This document shows positions 1 through 7,116 of a DNA stretch of 42,887 nucleotides, one piece after another; within the stretch, counting starts at the first letter, position 1; each line of letters begins with the position of its first letter. A program made the position numbers and the translations under genes. Source of the stretch: CALARM01 sp964431735 (GTDB taxonomy: Bacteria; Vulcanimicrobiota; SpSt-956; JAKJGF01); NCBI GenBank assembly GCA_964431735.1, contig CAYSLJ010000048.1, forward strand, positions 1 to 42,887, in the 5' to 3' direction. A model generated the notes under the pieces. That model saw only the letters and a program-made list of their open reading frames with translations, did no database searches and was not told the DNA's origin.

Positions 1-85
1 TTTAGACGTTTAATATTTTGCATCTATATAATTTATAACTCTCTTTTAATACGGGTACTAACTTATTTGGAGCCGTACTTAGAAT
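1..85. repeat. Partial F4-type palindromic element at window edge
   Basis: Positions 1-50 nearly match 14270-14322 (AATATTTTGCRTCTATATAA followed by a TTTATAACTCTC-like stretch and an AATACGG box). They are followed directly by the F4 end box, TACTAACTTA then GGAGCCGTA. The CTCCAGAG/CTGTCCCTGGCC stem present in other copies is missing, so this is an internally deleted or truncated copy. The left end lies outside the window. Confidence 0.6.
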
Positions 86-136
86 TTCTTCACATAACAT
101 TCTCATCTTTTTCATAAATTCTTCATATCTTTAGAT

Positions 137-142
137 TATAAT
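137..142 (+). promoter_or_regulatory. Possible -10 box for the small-peptide operon
   Basis: A perfect TATAAT lies 44 bp upstream of the first small-peptide gene. No good TTGACA-like -35 box sits 16-18 bp upstream, so this is a weak call based on the -10 hexamer and its position. Confidence 0.3.
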
Positions 143-185
143 TCAAACAGTGAAAGAGATAAAACAAAGAAAGAAGGTGACAGAA

Positions 186-287
186 ATGATAAGGAGAGTG
201 TTTCAGAGCAAGGTTCAGAAAAATGCCACTAAATGTTTAGGTTGTATTATAAGGGAGTTAGCTTTCATTACAAGTTTCCCGTTCTAA
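186..287 (+). CDS. Small cysteine-containing peptide, 33 aa (paralogue 1)
   Basis: I do not recognise the family. The peptide begins MIRRVFQSKVQK and has CLGC at residues 17-20, then a hydrophobic tail ending FPF. A good ribosome-binding site (AGGTGA) lies five bases upstream. The gene at 429 encodes an equally long peptide with the same basic N-terminus (MI, two basic residues, VF, polar, SKVQK), cysteines at the same two positions, and A26, T29 and P32 conserved. A conserved N-terminal part with a variable CxxC-bearing C-terminal part suggests a precursor or signalling peptide, but no processing enzyme is visible in the window. An in-frame GTG at 177 is an alternative start; the ATG was chosen because all three small genes share a purine-rich box plus GAAATGAT at this point. 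Confidence 0.6.
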   Translation: MIRRVFQSKVQKNATKCLGCIIRELAFITSFPF

Positions 288-329
288 CAAAAGCAAGTCT
301 CAAATACTGAACAAAAGGAGATGACAGAA

Positions 330-383
330 ATGATTACAAGGTTTATGAATAGCTTGGGGTCTGGTTTTTTCTGGCCGTGGTAA
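330..383 (+). CDS. Small peptide, 17 aa, related start context
   Basis: The predicted peptide is MITRFMNSLGSGFFWPW. It is preceded by AAAAGGAG about ten bases upstream and by GACAGAA immediately before the ATG, as in the gene at 186. The first eight residues resemble the start of its two neighbours (MI, basic residue, F, NS), but it lacks cysteines and ends in an aromatic, proline-containing tail. An in-frame ATG at 321 would add three residues, but it sits directly against the ribosome-binding site. It could be a shortened paralogue or a separate peptide. Function unknown. Confidence 0.45.
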   Translation: MITRFMNSLGSGFFWPW

Positions 384-428
384 TCTAAATGGAAGGAAAG
401 GAAATAACAAAGAAAGGTGGTGGAAGAA

Positions 429-530
429 ATGATTAAGAAAGTGTTTAACAGTAAGGTTCAGAAGGACAATGGCTCCTGCTGGTATTGCTTAATCAATGTT
501 ATAGCTTTAGCTACAAATATGCCTCATTAA
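429..530 (+). CDS. Small cysteine-containing peptide, 33 aa (paralogue 2)
   Basis: It starts MIKKVFNSKVQK, has CWYC at residues 17-20 and ends MPH. It aligns without gaps to the 33-aa product of the gene at 186. The N-terminal twelve residues are mostly identical or conservatively changed, both cysteines are shared, and the residues between and after them diverge. AGGTGGTGG precedes the ATG. It is the last substantial frame before the hairpin terminator at 573-598, so the three small genes probably form one transcript. A six-codon frame follows at 552-572 and may be spurious. Function not recognised. Confidence 0.6.
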   Translation: MIKKVFNSKVQKDNGSCWYCLINVIALATNMPH

Positions 531-572
531 TCAATGAAAGGAAAGAAGCTTATGAATATACATCTTAACTGA

Positions 573-598
573 AGCGGGCAGTAAATAAACTGCTCGCT
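573..598 (+). terminator. Rho-independent terminator after small-peptide genes
   Basis: Nine-base stem AGCGGGCAG / CTGCTCGCT (one G-U pair) around the loop TAAATAAA, followed by TTTAT. It closes the small-gene array before the insertion sequence begins at about 662. Confidence 0.75.
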
Positions 599-771
599 TT
601 ATGATTCTAAGGGGAATTTTTCACTGGATTACCTGTCCTGTTTTTTTGCTGATATTTTGTTTGTAAAATCCGGTTAGAAAGTCGACAAAGAATCCGGTCC
701 AAAAAACGACATAATCCTTCGACGTCGAAAATATCCTGACATATAAAAACCAGTCAGGAGGCAAGAAGGAG

Positions 772-2268
772 ATGTTAAACGAAATGGAAAGAACAGTAAT
801 TAAGTATCTAAGAAAAAAGGGAAAAAGTTACAATGAAATAGGAGAATAGATAGGCTGTCACAGAGAAACAGCATCAAAAGTAATGAAATAACCAGTAGAT
901 AAAAAATATGAAAGAAAAAGAGCAGAGAATCAGGTTACTCCTTATCGCAAAGAAATAGAAGAATGGATAGAGAGTGGAATAAAAGTAAACCGTATGCTCG
1001 AGAAAGCCCAGGAAGAATTAGACCCTCCCTATACTGGATGCAGGAGTGTATTTTATGCTGAGGTATCGAAAATCCGAAAAGAGCTTAAGGAAAAATCTGT
1101 AGAGACATTTATAAGGTTTGAAGGATTACCTGGAGAATACCTGCAACTGGACTGGGGAGAAGTGCGTAATTTTCCCTTCAATCAGAAGGAAAGGCAGACC
1201 AGATATATATTTGCAGCCCGTCTGAAATATAGCCGTGTAATGTATGCAGAATTTCAAAAAAACATGCAGCTTGAAACACTTGTCAGATGTATAATAAGGG
1301 CTTTTGAGTATATAGGAGGAATTCCCTGGGCGTGTGTTTTTGACAATATGAAAACAGTGATAATAGGTAGAGATGAAGAAGGGAAGCCTATCTGGAATGA
1401 AGCCTTTAAGAAATTTTCTGTAGATATGGATTTTTATCGTCACATATGTGACCCTTACTGTGCCAATCAGAAAGGTACAGTAGAAAATCTAGTAAAGATA
1501 GTAAAGGGTAACTTTATAGAAGGCCGTGAATTTGTAGACGATACAGAACTGGAGAGACGTTGTAAAGAATGGTTGGAAAAAATAAATAATACTGTGTGCC
1601 AGGCACATAACAAAATCCCCTTTGAGCTACTGGGTGAAGAGCAGAAAAAGTTTACCTCCCTACAGACTAATTCAAAAGATTACGGAATTATGACAGTATG
1701 TAAAGTCAATCAGGAAAGTAGAATCCATTTAGAGTGCAATATTTATTCTGTTCCCACGGATTATGTAAACCAAACAGTAATAGTCCGTATGACAGAAGAC
1801 CGGATTTTAATATATGATCCGAAAGGAACAAAATGTGTGGCAGAACACCGTCGTCTTTTTGGAAAAGGAGAAAAAGTGATAGTCCCGGAACATTATGAAG
1901 AGGTGCTGAAGAGAAAGCCTAAAGGCAGAGCAATGCTCTATAGAGACCATTTAATAAGTCAGGATGAGCAGATATATAACTTTATCTCAAATTTATGCAG
2001 ACGTCGCAGAGGTGTAGAAGCCTTTGGCCCTGATATGGTAAAGATGTATGAACTGTATCAAAGACACGGTAAAGATGAATTTCTTGCTGCCATAGCACTA
2101 TCTTCGGAATGGGAATGTTATGGTTCGGAATATCTGGAATATCTTCTGGAAATTCCGGCACAGGGCAGTAGACAGAATCTGTTACCCTTAAGAGGAATTC
2201 CGGTGCAAAAAGAAGTTGACCGCCCGATGGAAGTTTATATGAATTATGTGGAAGGCGGTGGCAGATAA
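772..2268 (+). pseudogene. istA: IS21 transposase IstA, N-terminus broken by two stops
   Basis: Translation from the ATG at 772, behind an AGGAGG-type ribosome-binding site, gives a typical IstA start with a helix-turn-helix reading about I-G-C-H-R-E-T-A-S. It meets TAG at 847-849 and TAA at 889-891 in the same frame. The frame then stays open from 892 to 2268. The rest is a full DDE integrase-type catalytic region: QLDWGEV, VFDNMK and NQKGTVENLVK supply the acidic residues. A product starting at the ATG at 994 would lack the DNA-binding region needed for end recognition. Both stops sit where Glu, Gln or Lys would be expected, each a single base change away. Stop recoding is unlikely because neighbouring genes end normally with TAA and TAG. 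Confidence 0.85.
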
Positions 2269-3029
2269 TGGATTTTCTTCTTAATAATTTAAAACTGAAT
2301 AGAATAAAAGAAGTATACAAAGATTGGATAGAAAAAGCATCTAAAGAAGGTATGAGTTATGGAGATTTCCTTCGCGGACTTTTACAGGAAGAAGTAATAT
2401 TCCGGGAAGAAAGAGGAATAAGAAAAAGATTGCGTCTGGCCGGATTTCCTTATGAAAAAACAATAGAGCAGTTTGATTTCCGTTTCAGACCGGAATTACA
2501 GAGACAGGTATTTTTAAACTATCTGGAAAATACCTTTATCAGCCAGGGACGCACAATTTCACTCATTGGTCCTGCAGGATTGGGGAAAACGCATCTTGGA
2601 GTGGCTATAGGGATAAAACATCTTACTCAGGGGTATGATGTTAGATTCTTTACCGTACAGGCTTTAATGAACAGAATATTACAGAAAAAAAGCCCTCTGG
2701 AAAGACAGAGAGAAATTAAGCTTTTGATAAAATGTGATCTTCTTATTCTGGATGAATTTGGATATCTTGCTCTTAATTACGATATAGGGCCTATATTATA
2801 TGAAATAGTAGCTGGAAGATATGAGAAGAAGCCTTTAATTATTACAAGTAATAAGAGCTTTGTAGAATGGGGAAATATTCTTCAGGATTCCTCTCTTGCT
2901 GCAGCTCTTGTTGACAGGCTGCTCCACCACGGAGAGGTTTATTATCTTTCAGGAGAAAGCTATAGACTCAGGGGGAAAAAGATTGCTTCTCCGGATAAAG
3001 AAAACAAAGAGAAAAAACCTGATAAATAA
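2268..3029 (+). CDS. istB: IS21 helper ATPase IstB
   Basis: AAA+ ATPase of 253 aa that normally assembles on target DNA and stimulates the IstA transposase. The Walker A motif is GPAGLGKTH, near residue 100, and Walker B is LLILDEFGYL. The start overlaps the istA stop (TAATG), the usual translational coupling in this family. It appears intact although istA upstream is broken, so it could still act for a related IS21 copy elsewhere. Confidence 0.92.
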   Translation: MDFLLNNLKLNRIKEVYKDWIEKASKEGMSYGDFLRGLLQEEVIFREERGIRKRLRLAGFPYEKTIEQFDFRFRPELQRQVFLNYLENTFISQGRTISLIGPAGLGKTHLGVAIGIKHLTQGYDVRFFTVQALMNRILQKKSPLERQREIKLLIKCDLLILDEFGYLALNYDIGPILYEIVAGRYEKKPLIITSNKSFVEWGNILQDSSLAAALVDRLLHHGEVYYLSGESYRLRGKKIASPDKENKEKKPDK

Positions 3030-3056
3030 AGTAATTTTAATTCATAGAAAGCGGTG

Positions 3057-3146
3057 ATGTCAATTGATTGTATAACATTAGAACAGGTAATGGATTACGA
3101 CATGTTTTATTATATGCGGTTCTTAAAAGAATCCAACAGAGTATAG
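3057..3146 (+). CDS. Small ORF at the 3' end of the IS21 element, 29 aa
   Basis: A 29-codon frame starting MSIDCITLEQVMDYD begins 27 bases after istB, with AAAGCGG upstream, and ends before the right terminal repeats. It is inside the element and on the same strand as istA and istB, so it may be an accessory IS gene. I see no motif and cannot assign a function. Confidence 0.35.
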   Translation: MSIDCITLEQVMDYDMFYYMRFLKESNRV

Positions 3147-3264
3147 TATTTTTTTCCGAAGGCATGTCGGATTTTCGACCGGATTCTTTTTAAAATTTGC
3201 GTACTTGACAAACGGAATTTACATAAAATGGTTCCGAAATTATCTGGAACGGTACCGGGTGCTA

Positions 3265-3726
3265 TTATAGCAGGGGCACCTTCTTCTCTCCCTGCAGATT
3301 AATAACAGAGATATCCGGTTCAGATAATTTTGCTTTTTCCTCAAGTTCCTTTCCATACTCTTTTAAAAACCTGATAAGTAAAAGTTCCAGTCTTTTCCTG
3401 GCACTTTCAGGTGCTCTACAGACCAGTAATCTGCATTCCATAGGGCGTTCTTCATAGATTTTACACCATTTTTTTTCTTTGTCAAACATGATGCAGTAAC
3501 CATCTTTACCTTTCGGGAGATAATAGGCTTTATCATCTATGATTTTTACTAAAGGAGGATTCAAACAGCAAAATCCGCATTGTTTGCAGGGATAAAAATA
3601 TGACCATGAACTGGCAAAATTTATCATTTTATGAGGCCATGGAAGTTGAGGGATTTCTTCCCAGTTAATAGGTTTCCAGGGGAGAATAGCTTGGGGAGGT
3701 AATTTTATATTTTTATCATATTTCAT
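3265..3726 (-). CDS. YkgJ-family cysteine-cluster protein
   Basis: 153 aa with CKQCGFCC around residues 47-54, a central YC, and CKIYEERPMECRLLVC. This is the cysteine pattern of the YkgJ/UPF0153 family, predicted to bind zinc or an Fe-S cluster. The biochemical role of these proteins is unknown. The start codon overlaps the stop of the upstream kinase-HEAT gene by four bases (ATGA), so the two are probably co-translated. Confidence 0.8.
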   Translation of the reverse strand: MKYDKNIKLPPQAILPWKPINWEEIPQLPWPHKMINFASSWSYFYPCKQCGFCCLNPPLVKIIDDKAYYLPKGKDGYCIMFDKEKKWCKIYEERPMECRLLVCRAPESARKRLELLLIRFLKEYGKELEEKAKLSEPDISVINLQGEKKVPLL

Positions 3727-5935
3727 AAAATCGATTTTAACCTGTCCAGCGATTTTTTCGCAGCAATGGCAACTGTTGTTACAGGATCTCTTGTTGCCTT
3801 TTCCAGATGAGGGATAGCCCTGTGATCTTTAAAACTTCCAAGTACTTCAACAGCAGCCTTTCTTACACCTGTTCCACTATCTTTTAAAGCCATTATCAGG
3901 TCAGGTATTACTACGTCATTTCCAATTTCTCCTATAGATAAAATAGCCTGTTTTCTTACCCCTTCATCGATATCTTCTTTTAACACCGTTATCAGTTCAT
4001 TAATAATCTTCATCTCCCCGAGTTTCCCAAGAGATTCTATTGCACTTATTCTTACCGGAGAATGTTCGTCTTTAAGTTTTCTTATAAGGGGGGTAACGGC
4101 TTTCCTGTTACGCTGATTACCAAGAGCCAGAGCAGCTTCACGTCTCACATTCCAATCCAGGTCATTAAGTGCTTCTATGAGAGGTTCTACAAGCCTTCCA
4201 TCCTGAATGTTCATTTGTACTATCTGACTTGAAGCCTGAGCTCTTTCAAAATCATCATTACTCTGTAACATATAAATAAGTTTTTCTATTTCATCCTTTG
4301 GTTCCTTCACAGGTTTTGGAGTGACTTTCTCGCTTACCTGTGGAGACTGGCCGTAGATTGCTTCATGTTCAGATACCGGTGTAACCTGATTAAATATAGT
4401 TCTCTGTCCCAGGCTGGCCTGGGCAAAAGCTGAAGAAATCTGGGCAGGATTCATAGTCCGTTCAACGTTCTGGCCCGTTACCTGAGGATAAGCAGGAGGA
4501 CGGCCATATGGTGTCTGCCCGTAGGGGGTATAACCATATGGATAAGCGGGCTGTCCATAATGACCGGGTACCTGTCCATAATGGCCGGGTACCTGTCCGT
4601 AATGGCCGGGTATCTGTCCGTAATGGCCGGGTATCTGCCCGTAAGGATTTGGTACCTGCCCGTAAGGATTTGGTACCTGCCCGTAAGGANNNNNNNNNNN
4701 NNNNNNNNNNNNNNNNNNNNNNNNNNNNNNNNNNNNNNNNNNNNNNNNNNNNNNNNNNNNNNNNNNNNNNNNNNNNNNNNNNNNNNNNNCTGCCCGTAAG
4801 GATTTGGTACCTGCCCGTAAGGATTTGGTACCTGCCCGTAAGGAGGAGGTGCCTGCCCGTAAGGATTTGGTACCTGCCCGTAAGGAGGAGGTGTCTGCCC
4901 GTAAGGAGGAGGTGCCTGCCCGTAAGGAGGAGGTATCTGCCCGTAGGGAGGAGGTGCCTGCCCGTAAGATTTTCCTGTGTCAGGTCTGGCAGATACTCCG
5001 GAAGGTTTTACAGGAGTAACAGAGGTTTTTTCCTGTTGAACCGTCTGTTTAACGGGTTCTTCTGGCTTTTCAATGGCCACTGTCTCAGTTTTTTCCCCTG
5101 TCATAGGTTGAAGTAATAATTTATATGCATCAAAATAATTTTCCTTGCAGAAATTAAGCAATTGTTCTTTCATCTCTTTAGCACTTGCATAACGTTTATC
5201 TGGTTCATTTTCAAGGGCTTTCATAACTATTTTTTCAAGTTCCGGAGAAAGCCAGTCCCTGACCTGTCTTATAGGCTGGAAAGAAAATGGAATTGGTACT
5301 ATACCTGTAAGAAGGTGGTGCATTGTTGCCCCCAGAGCGTAAACATCACTCCTGGGTTCAGGGTTACCTTTATATTGTTCCAGAGGAGCGTAACCTTCTG
5401 TGCCTACCGCTGTTTTTTGCGTATCTTTCACAGGATTTATTACCCGTGCAATACCAAAATCTATTAGAAAAATTCTGCTTTCTTCCGATTTTAATATTAC
5501 ATTGGCAGGTTTCAGATCTCTGTAAAGGATAGGATGAGGTTTGTGATTATGCAGATACGATAAAACATCACAGAGCTGTACTGCCCATATTACCACAAAT
5601 TTTTCAGGTACCTGAGAATTACATTTTCTGAGGAAACTTTCCAGATCTTCTCCTTTTATGTAATCCATTACAAGATAATAATTGCCTTTATCTGTAAAGT
5701 AGTCTGTTATACTCGGTATATTGGGATGATCGAGCCTTGCCAGTATTTCAGCTTCTTCTCTGAATCTTTTTATGGCATATAATTGCTGTTCCGATGCTTC
5801 ACCCTGGTTAAACATTACTTTTATAGCACGAAGTTTTCTCTCAGGTATGTCTTCCGCAAGGTAAACCATACCCATACCGCCGGCTTTTATAGTTTTTATT
5901 ATTCTGTAACGTTCTTTTAAAATAGCATTTTCCAT
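3723..5935 (-). CDS. Ser/Thr protein kinase - PYGQ linker - HEAT repeat fusion
   Basis: The N-terminal part is a Hanks-type kinase: glycine loop GGMGMV near residue 20, ATP lysine K39, YRDLKPAN with catalytic D140 (Tyr replacing the usual His) and DFG at 159-161. About 100 residues of linker lead into a long proline-rich array of PPPYGQ, PNPYGQ and PGHYGQ units. At least five HEAT-type repeats follow, with units such as VRREAALALG. A 100-N gap interrupts the array and shifts the apparent frame. Reading upstream from the HEAT part in frame gives PYGQ repeats right up to the gap, so I treat both parts as one protein of at least about 700 aa. The ATG at 5935 is preferred over 5974 because AGGGA lies seven bases before it. 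Substrates are unknown; HEAT repeats usually mediate protein binding. No transmembrane segment is visible in the readable parts. Confidence 0.75.
4490..4970 (-). repeat. 21-bp coding minisatellite (seven-residue PYGQ units)
   Basis: Tandem 21-bp units encode seven-residue repeats of the type PYGQVPN, PYGQAPP and PGHYGQV. Unit types are clustered: PPPYGQ nearest the kinase, PNPYGQ around the gap and PGHYGQ nearest the HEAT part. This pattern suggests local expansion of variants. The scaffold gap lies inside the array, as expected if reads could not span it. Confidence 0.9.
4690..4789. other. Scaffold gap of nominal length (100 N)
   Basis: Exactly 100 undetermined bases lie within the PYGQ repeat array. 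The coding frames on the two sides agree only if the true missing length is 2 modulo 3, so 100 is a placeholder if the gene is intact. Confidence 0.97.
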
Positions 5936-5977
5936 AATTATTCCCTCATTATTATTATACCCTATAATCGGCAAAGA

Positions 5978-5998
5978 GTGAAGGGTGAAGGGTGAAGA
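5978..5998 (+). repeat. GTGAAGG heptad run
   Basis: Three consecutive 7-mers, GTGAAGG, GTGAAGG and GTGAAGA, belonging to the same GTGAnnn class as the palindromes elsewhere in the window. It lies just upstream of the kinase start on the opposite strand. Confidence 0.8.
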
Positions 5999-6104
5999 GA
6001 AAAATTAATTATTAAACAATTATAGTTCTTTCAGAGAAGATTAAATCCTGCAAATTATAGATGCTTTTATAATATAATATATTTAATAACTTATTAGAAT
6101 TTAA

Positions 6105-6157
6105 GTGAATAGTGAGTGGGGAGTAGAATATGGCAATGTCACTCACTACTCACTCAT
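6105..6157. repeat. F6 GTGAnnn palindromic heptad element
   Basis: Left arm GTGAATA, GTGAGTG, GGGAGTA; right arm CACTCAC, TACTCAC, TCATTAA. The arms are inverted and can form an imperfect hairpin. It belongs to the family at 10621, 23614, 33521 and 38782. Confidence 0.75.
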
Positions 6158-6375
6158 TAATTATGAATTGTTATGAAATTAGCTATAATTTACAACTTGC
6201 TGTTTATACGGTATATATTTTTCAGAAGAACCTGGTAATAGAAAGCTATGGGGCGACTTTTCGGATAGGCTCTAAGGACTTTATTATGGATATTTATGAA
6301 ATTTAATATTTATAGTGCTATATGGCACATAAAAAAAATATAAATTTTTGTAAGATTATATTGCAGGTTCACAAT

Positions 6376-6404
6376 CTTCGTGTCACGCGTAACGCGTCAC
6401 GAAG
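6376..6404. repeat. CG-rich palindrome (CGTNACG modules)
   Basis: The arms CTTCGTG and CACGAAG enclose CGTNACG-type modules (CGTAACG, CGTCACG). It is a variant of the CG-rich cores at 8414, 30756, 31026 and 42720, here with the arms moved directly next to the core. Confidence 0.75.
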
Positions 6405-6436
6405 CCCTTGATTTAACAGGTTATGAAACTACTAAT

Positions 6437-6478
6437 AAAATTAACTATATTTTATAGAAAATTAACTATATTTTATAG
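6437..6478 (+). repeat. Perfect 2 x 21-bp tandem duplication
   Basis: Two identical copies of a 21-base AT-rich unit (AAAATTAAC then TATATTTTATAG) lie immediately before the ribosome-binding site of the membrane protein gene. Each copy contains TATATT-like sequence that could serve as a -10 box, so the duplication may affect expression of that gene. Confidence 0.9.
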
Positions 6479-6493
6479 AAAGGAGAAATGTAT

Positions 6494-7066
6494 ATGAACT
6501 ACATATTTGATCTCAAAGAAGAGAAATTTAATAGAAGCAGAATAGAATATACTTCAGAGGAAACAAAAGAAAGGATGGAATTTGCCCTGTCTGCAATCAA
6601 TTTCAATCAGGGACTCATACAGTTTGCTGAAACAAAAGCCAATACCCTCCTTGTAATAAACAGTATTTTTCTTGCTACTGTAACTGCTATGATGGATATA
6701 AATGTAGCTGAAACTCTCTTCAATACAATCTTCGGTACAGTAAGACTACTGTTCCTGGTAACAACCGCCTGTTCTATTATTACCTGTCTTATGGTAGTAA
6801 TGCCAAAAAGTGATGATAATTCTATGTGCGGAAAAAAAGATTTAATATTTTTTATGGATATTTTAAGTTATCGTAACAGTGATAATTATACCTTTGAGTT
6901 CCATAAAACAAAGACAGCCACTCTTATAGATGATCTGCTCAGAAGAGGCTATATGACTGCATCTATAGCAAAAGAAAAGTTTAACCGCTATAAAGTGGCT
7001 CAAATTATGACATTTATTTCAACTTTTTTCTGGCTTTCAGGTACATGTATCTATTATTTTAAGTAA
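6494..7066 (+). CDS. Pycsar-effector-like transmembrane protein (DUF5706-like), orphan
   Basis: About 190 aa with three predicted membrane segments (roughly residues 51-68, 84-103 and 167-187). The stretch NFNQGLIQFAETKANTLLVINSI near residue 40 matches the hallmark of the DUF5706/PycTM group (an ADTKA-like motif entering the first helix), and the C-terminus has the KYxxA-type helix before the last membrane segment. In Pycsar systems such proteins are membrane-damaging effectors triggered by cyclic pyrimidine nucleotides made by an adjacent class III cyclase. No cyclase is adjacent here; the only class III cyclase in the window is 25 kb away and looks adenylate-type. AGGAG lies eight bases before the ATG at 6494 but only two before 6488, so 6494 is preferred. 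The family assignment is by pattern recognition only. Confidence 0.55.
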   Translation: MNYIFDLKEEKFNRSRIEYTSEETKERMEFALSAINFNQGLIQFAETKANTLLVINSIFLATVTAMMDINVAETLFNTIFGTVRLLFLVTTACSIITCLMVVMPKSDDNSMCGKKDLIFFMDILSYRNSDNYTFEFHKTKTATLIDDLLRRGYMTASIAKEKFNRYKVAQIMTFISTFFWLSGTCIYYFK

Positions 7067-7116
7067 AATTTTTGCTGAAGTAACTTCACAAAAAAGCTTG
7101 CACGATTTTTTAAAGA

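Larger units (their letters stand above)
662..3223 (+). mobile_element. IS21-family insertion sequence (inactive istA)
   Basis: The element carries istA- and istB-type genes in the usual overlapping order. The left end starts TGTAAAATCCGG and the right end, read inwards on the minus strand, starts TGTAAATTCCG. About 30-40 bases inside, both ends share AAGAATCCGGTC followed by a CGACAT...CCTTCG block, matching the multiple end repeats typical of IS21 elements. No clear target duplication is visible in the flanks. The transposase is disrupted, so the copy is probably not autonomous. Confidence 0.8.
5936..6493. other. Repeat-rich intergenic region
   Basis: No protein gene is evident. It holds three GTGAAGG-type heptads at 5978-5998, a GTGAnnn palindrome at 6105-6157, a CG-rich palindrome at 6376-6404 and a 21-bp tandem duplication at 6437-6478. 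Positions 6060-6104, read on the minus strand, match an AAATTCTAATAAGTTATGAAA stretch also seen near 22347 and, in part, near 26979. A locally GC-richer patch at about 6230-6280 (GGGGCGACTTTTCGGATAGG) is not repeated elsewhere in the window and I cannot assign it. Confidence 0.6.

Noticed and set aside
772..2268. Reassigned stop codons (TAA/TAG read as amino acids) to rescue istA
   Set aside because: Other genes in the window end normally at TAA, TAG and TGA and contain no in-frame stops. Only the IS element gene has them, so pseudogene decay is simpler.
3723..4454. HEAT-repeat region as a separate gene starting at the ATG at 4454
   Set aside because: No ribosome-binding site lies upstream, and the same frame continues upstream as PYGQ repeats into the scaffold gap, matching the kinase side.
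4508..5116. Plus-strand repeat frames through the PYGQ array
   Set aside because: These are antisense reflections of the 21-bp coding repeat and carry arginine-valine-rich low-complexity sequence with no gene features.
6220..6300. Structured RNA or riboswitch before the membrane protein gene
   Set aside because: The GGGGCGACTTTTCGGATAGG patch stands out in composition, but I could not match it to any known riboswitch core or build a convincing fold.
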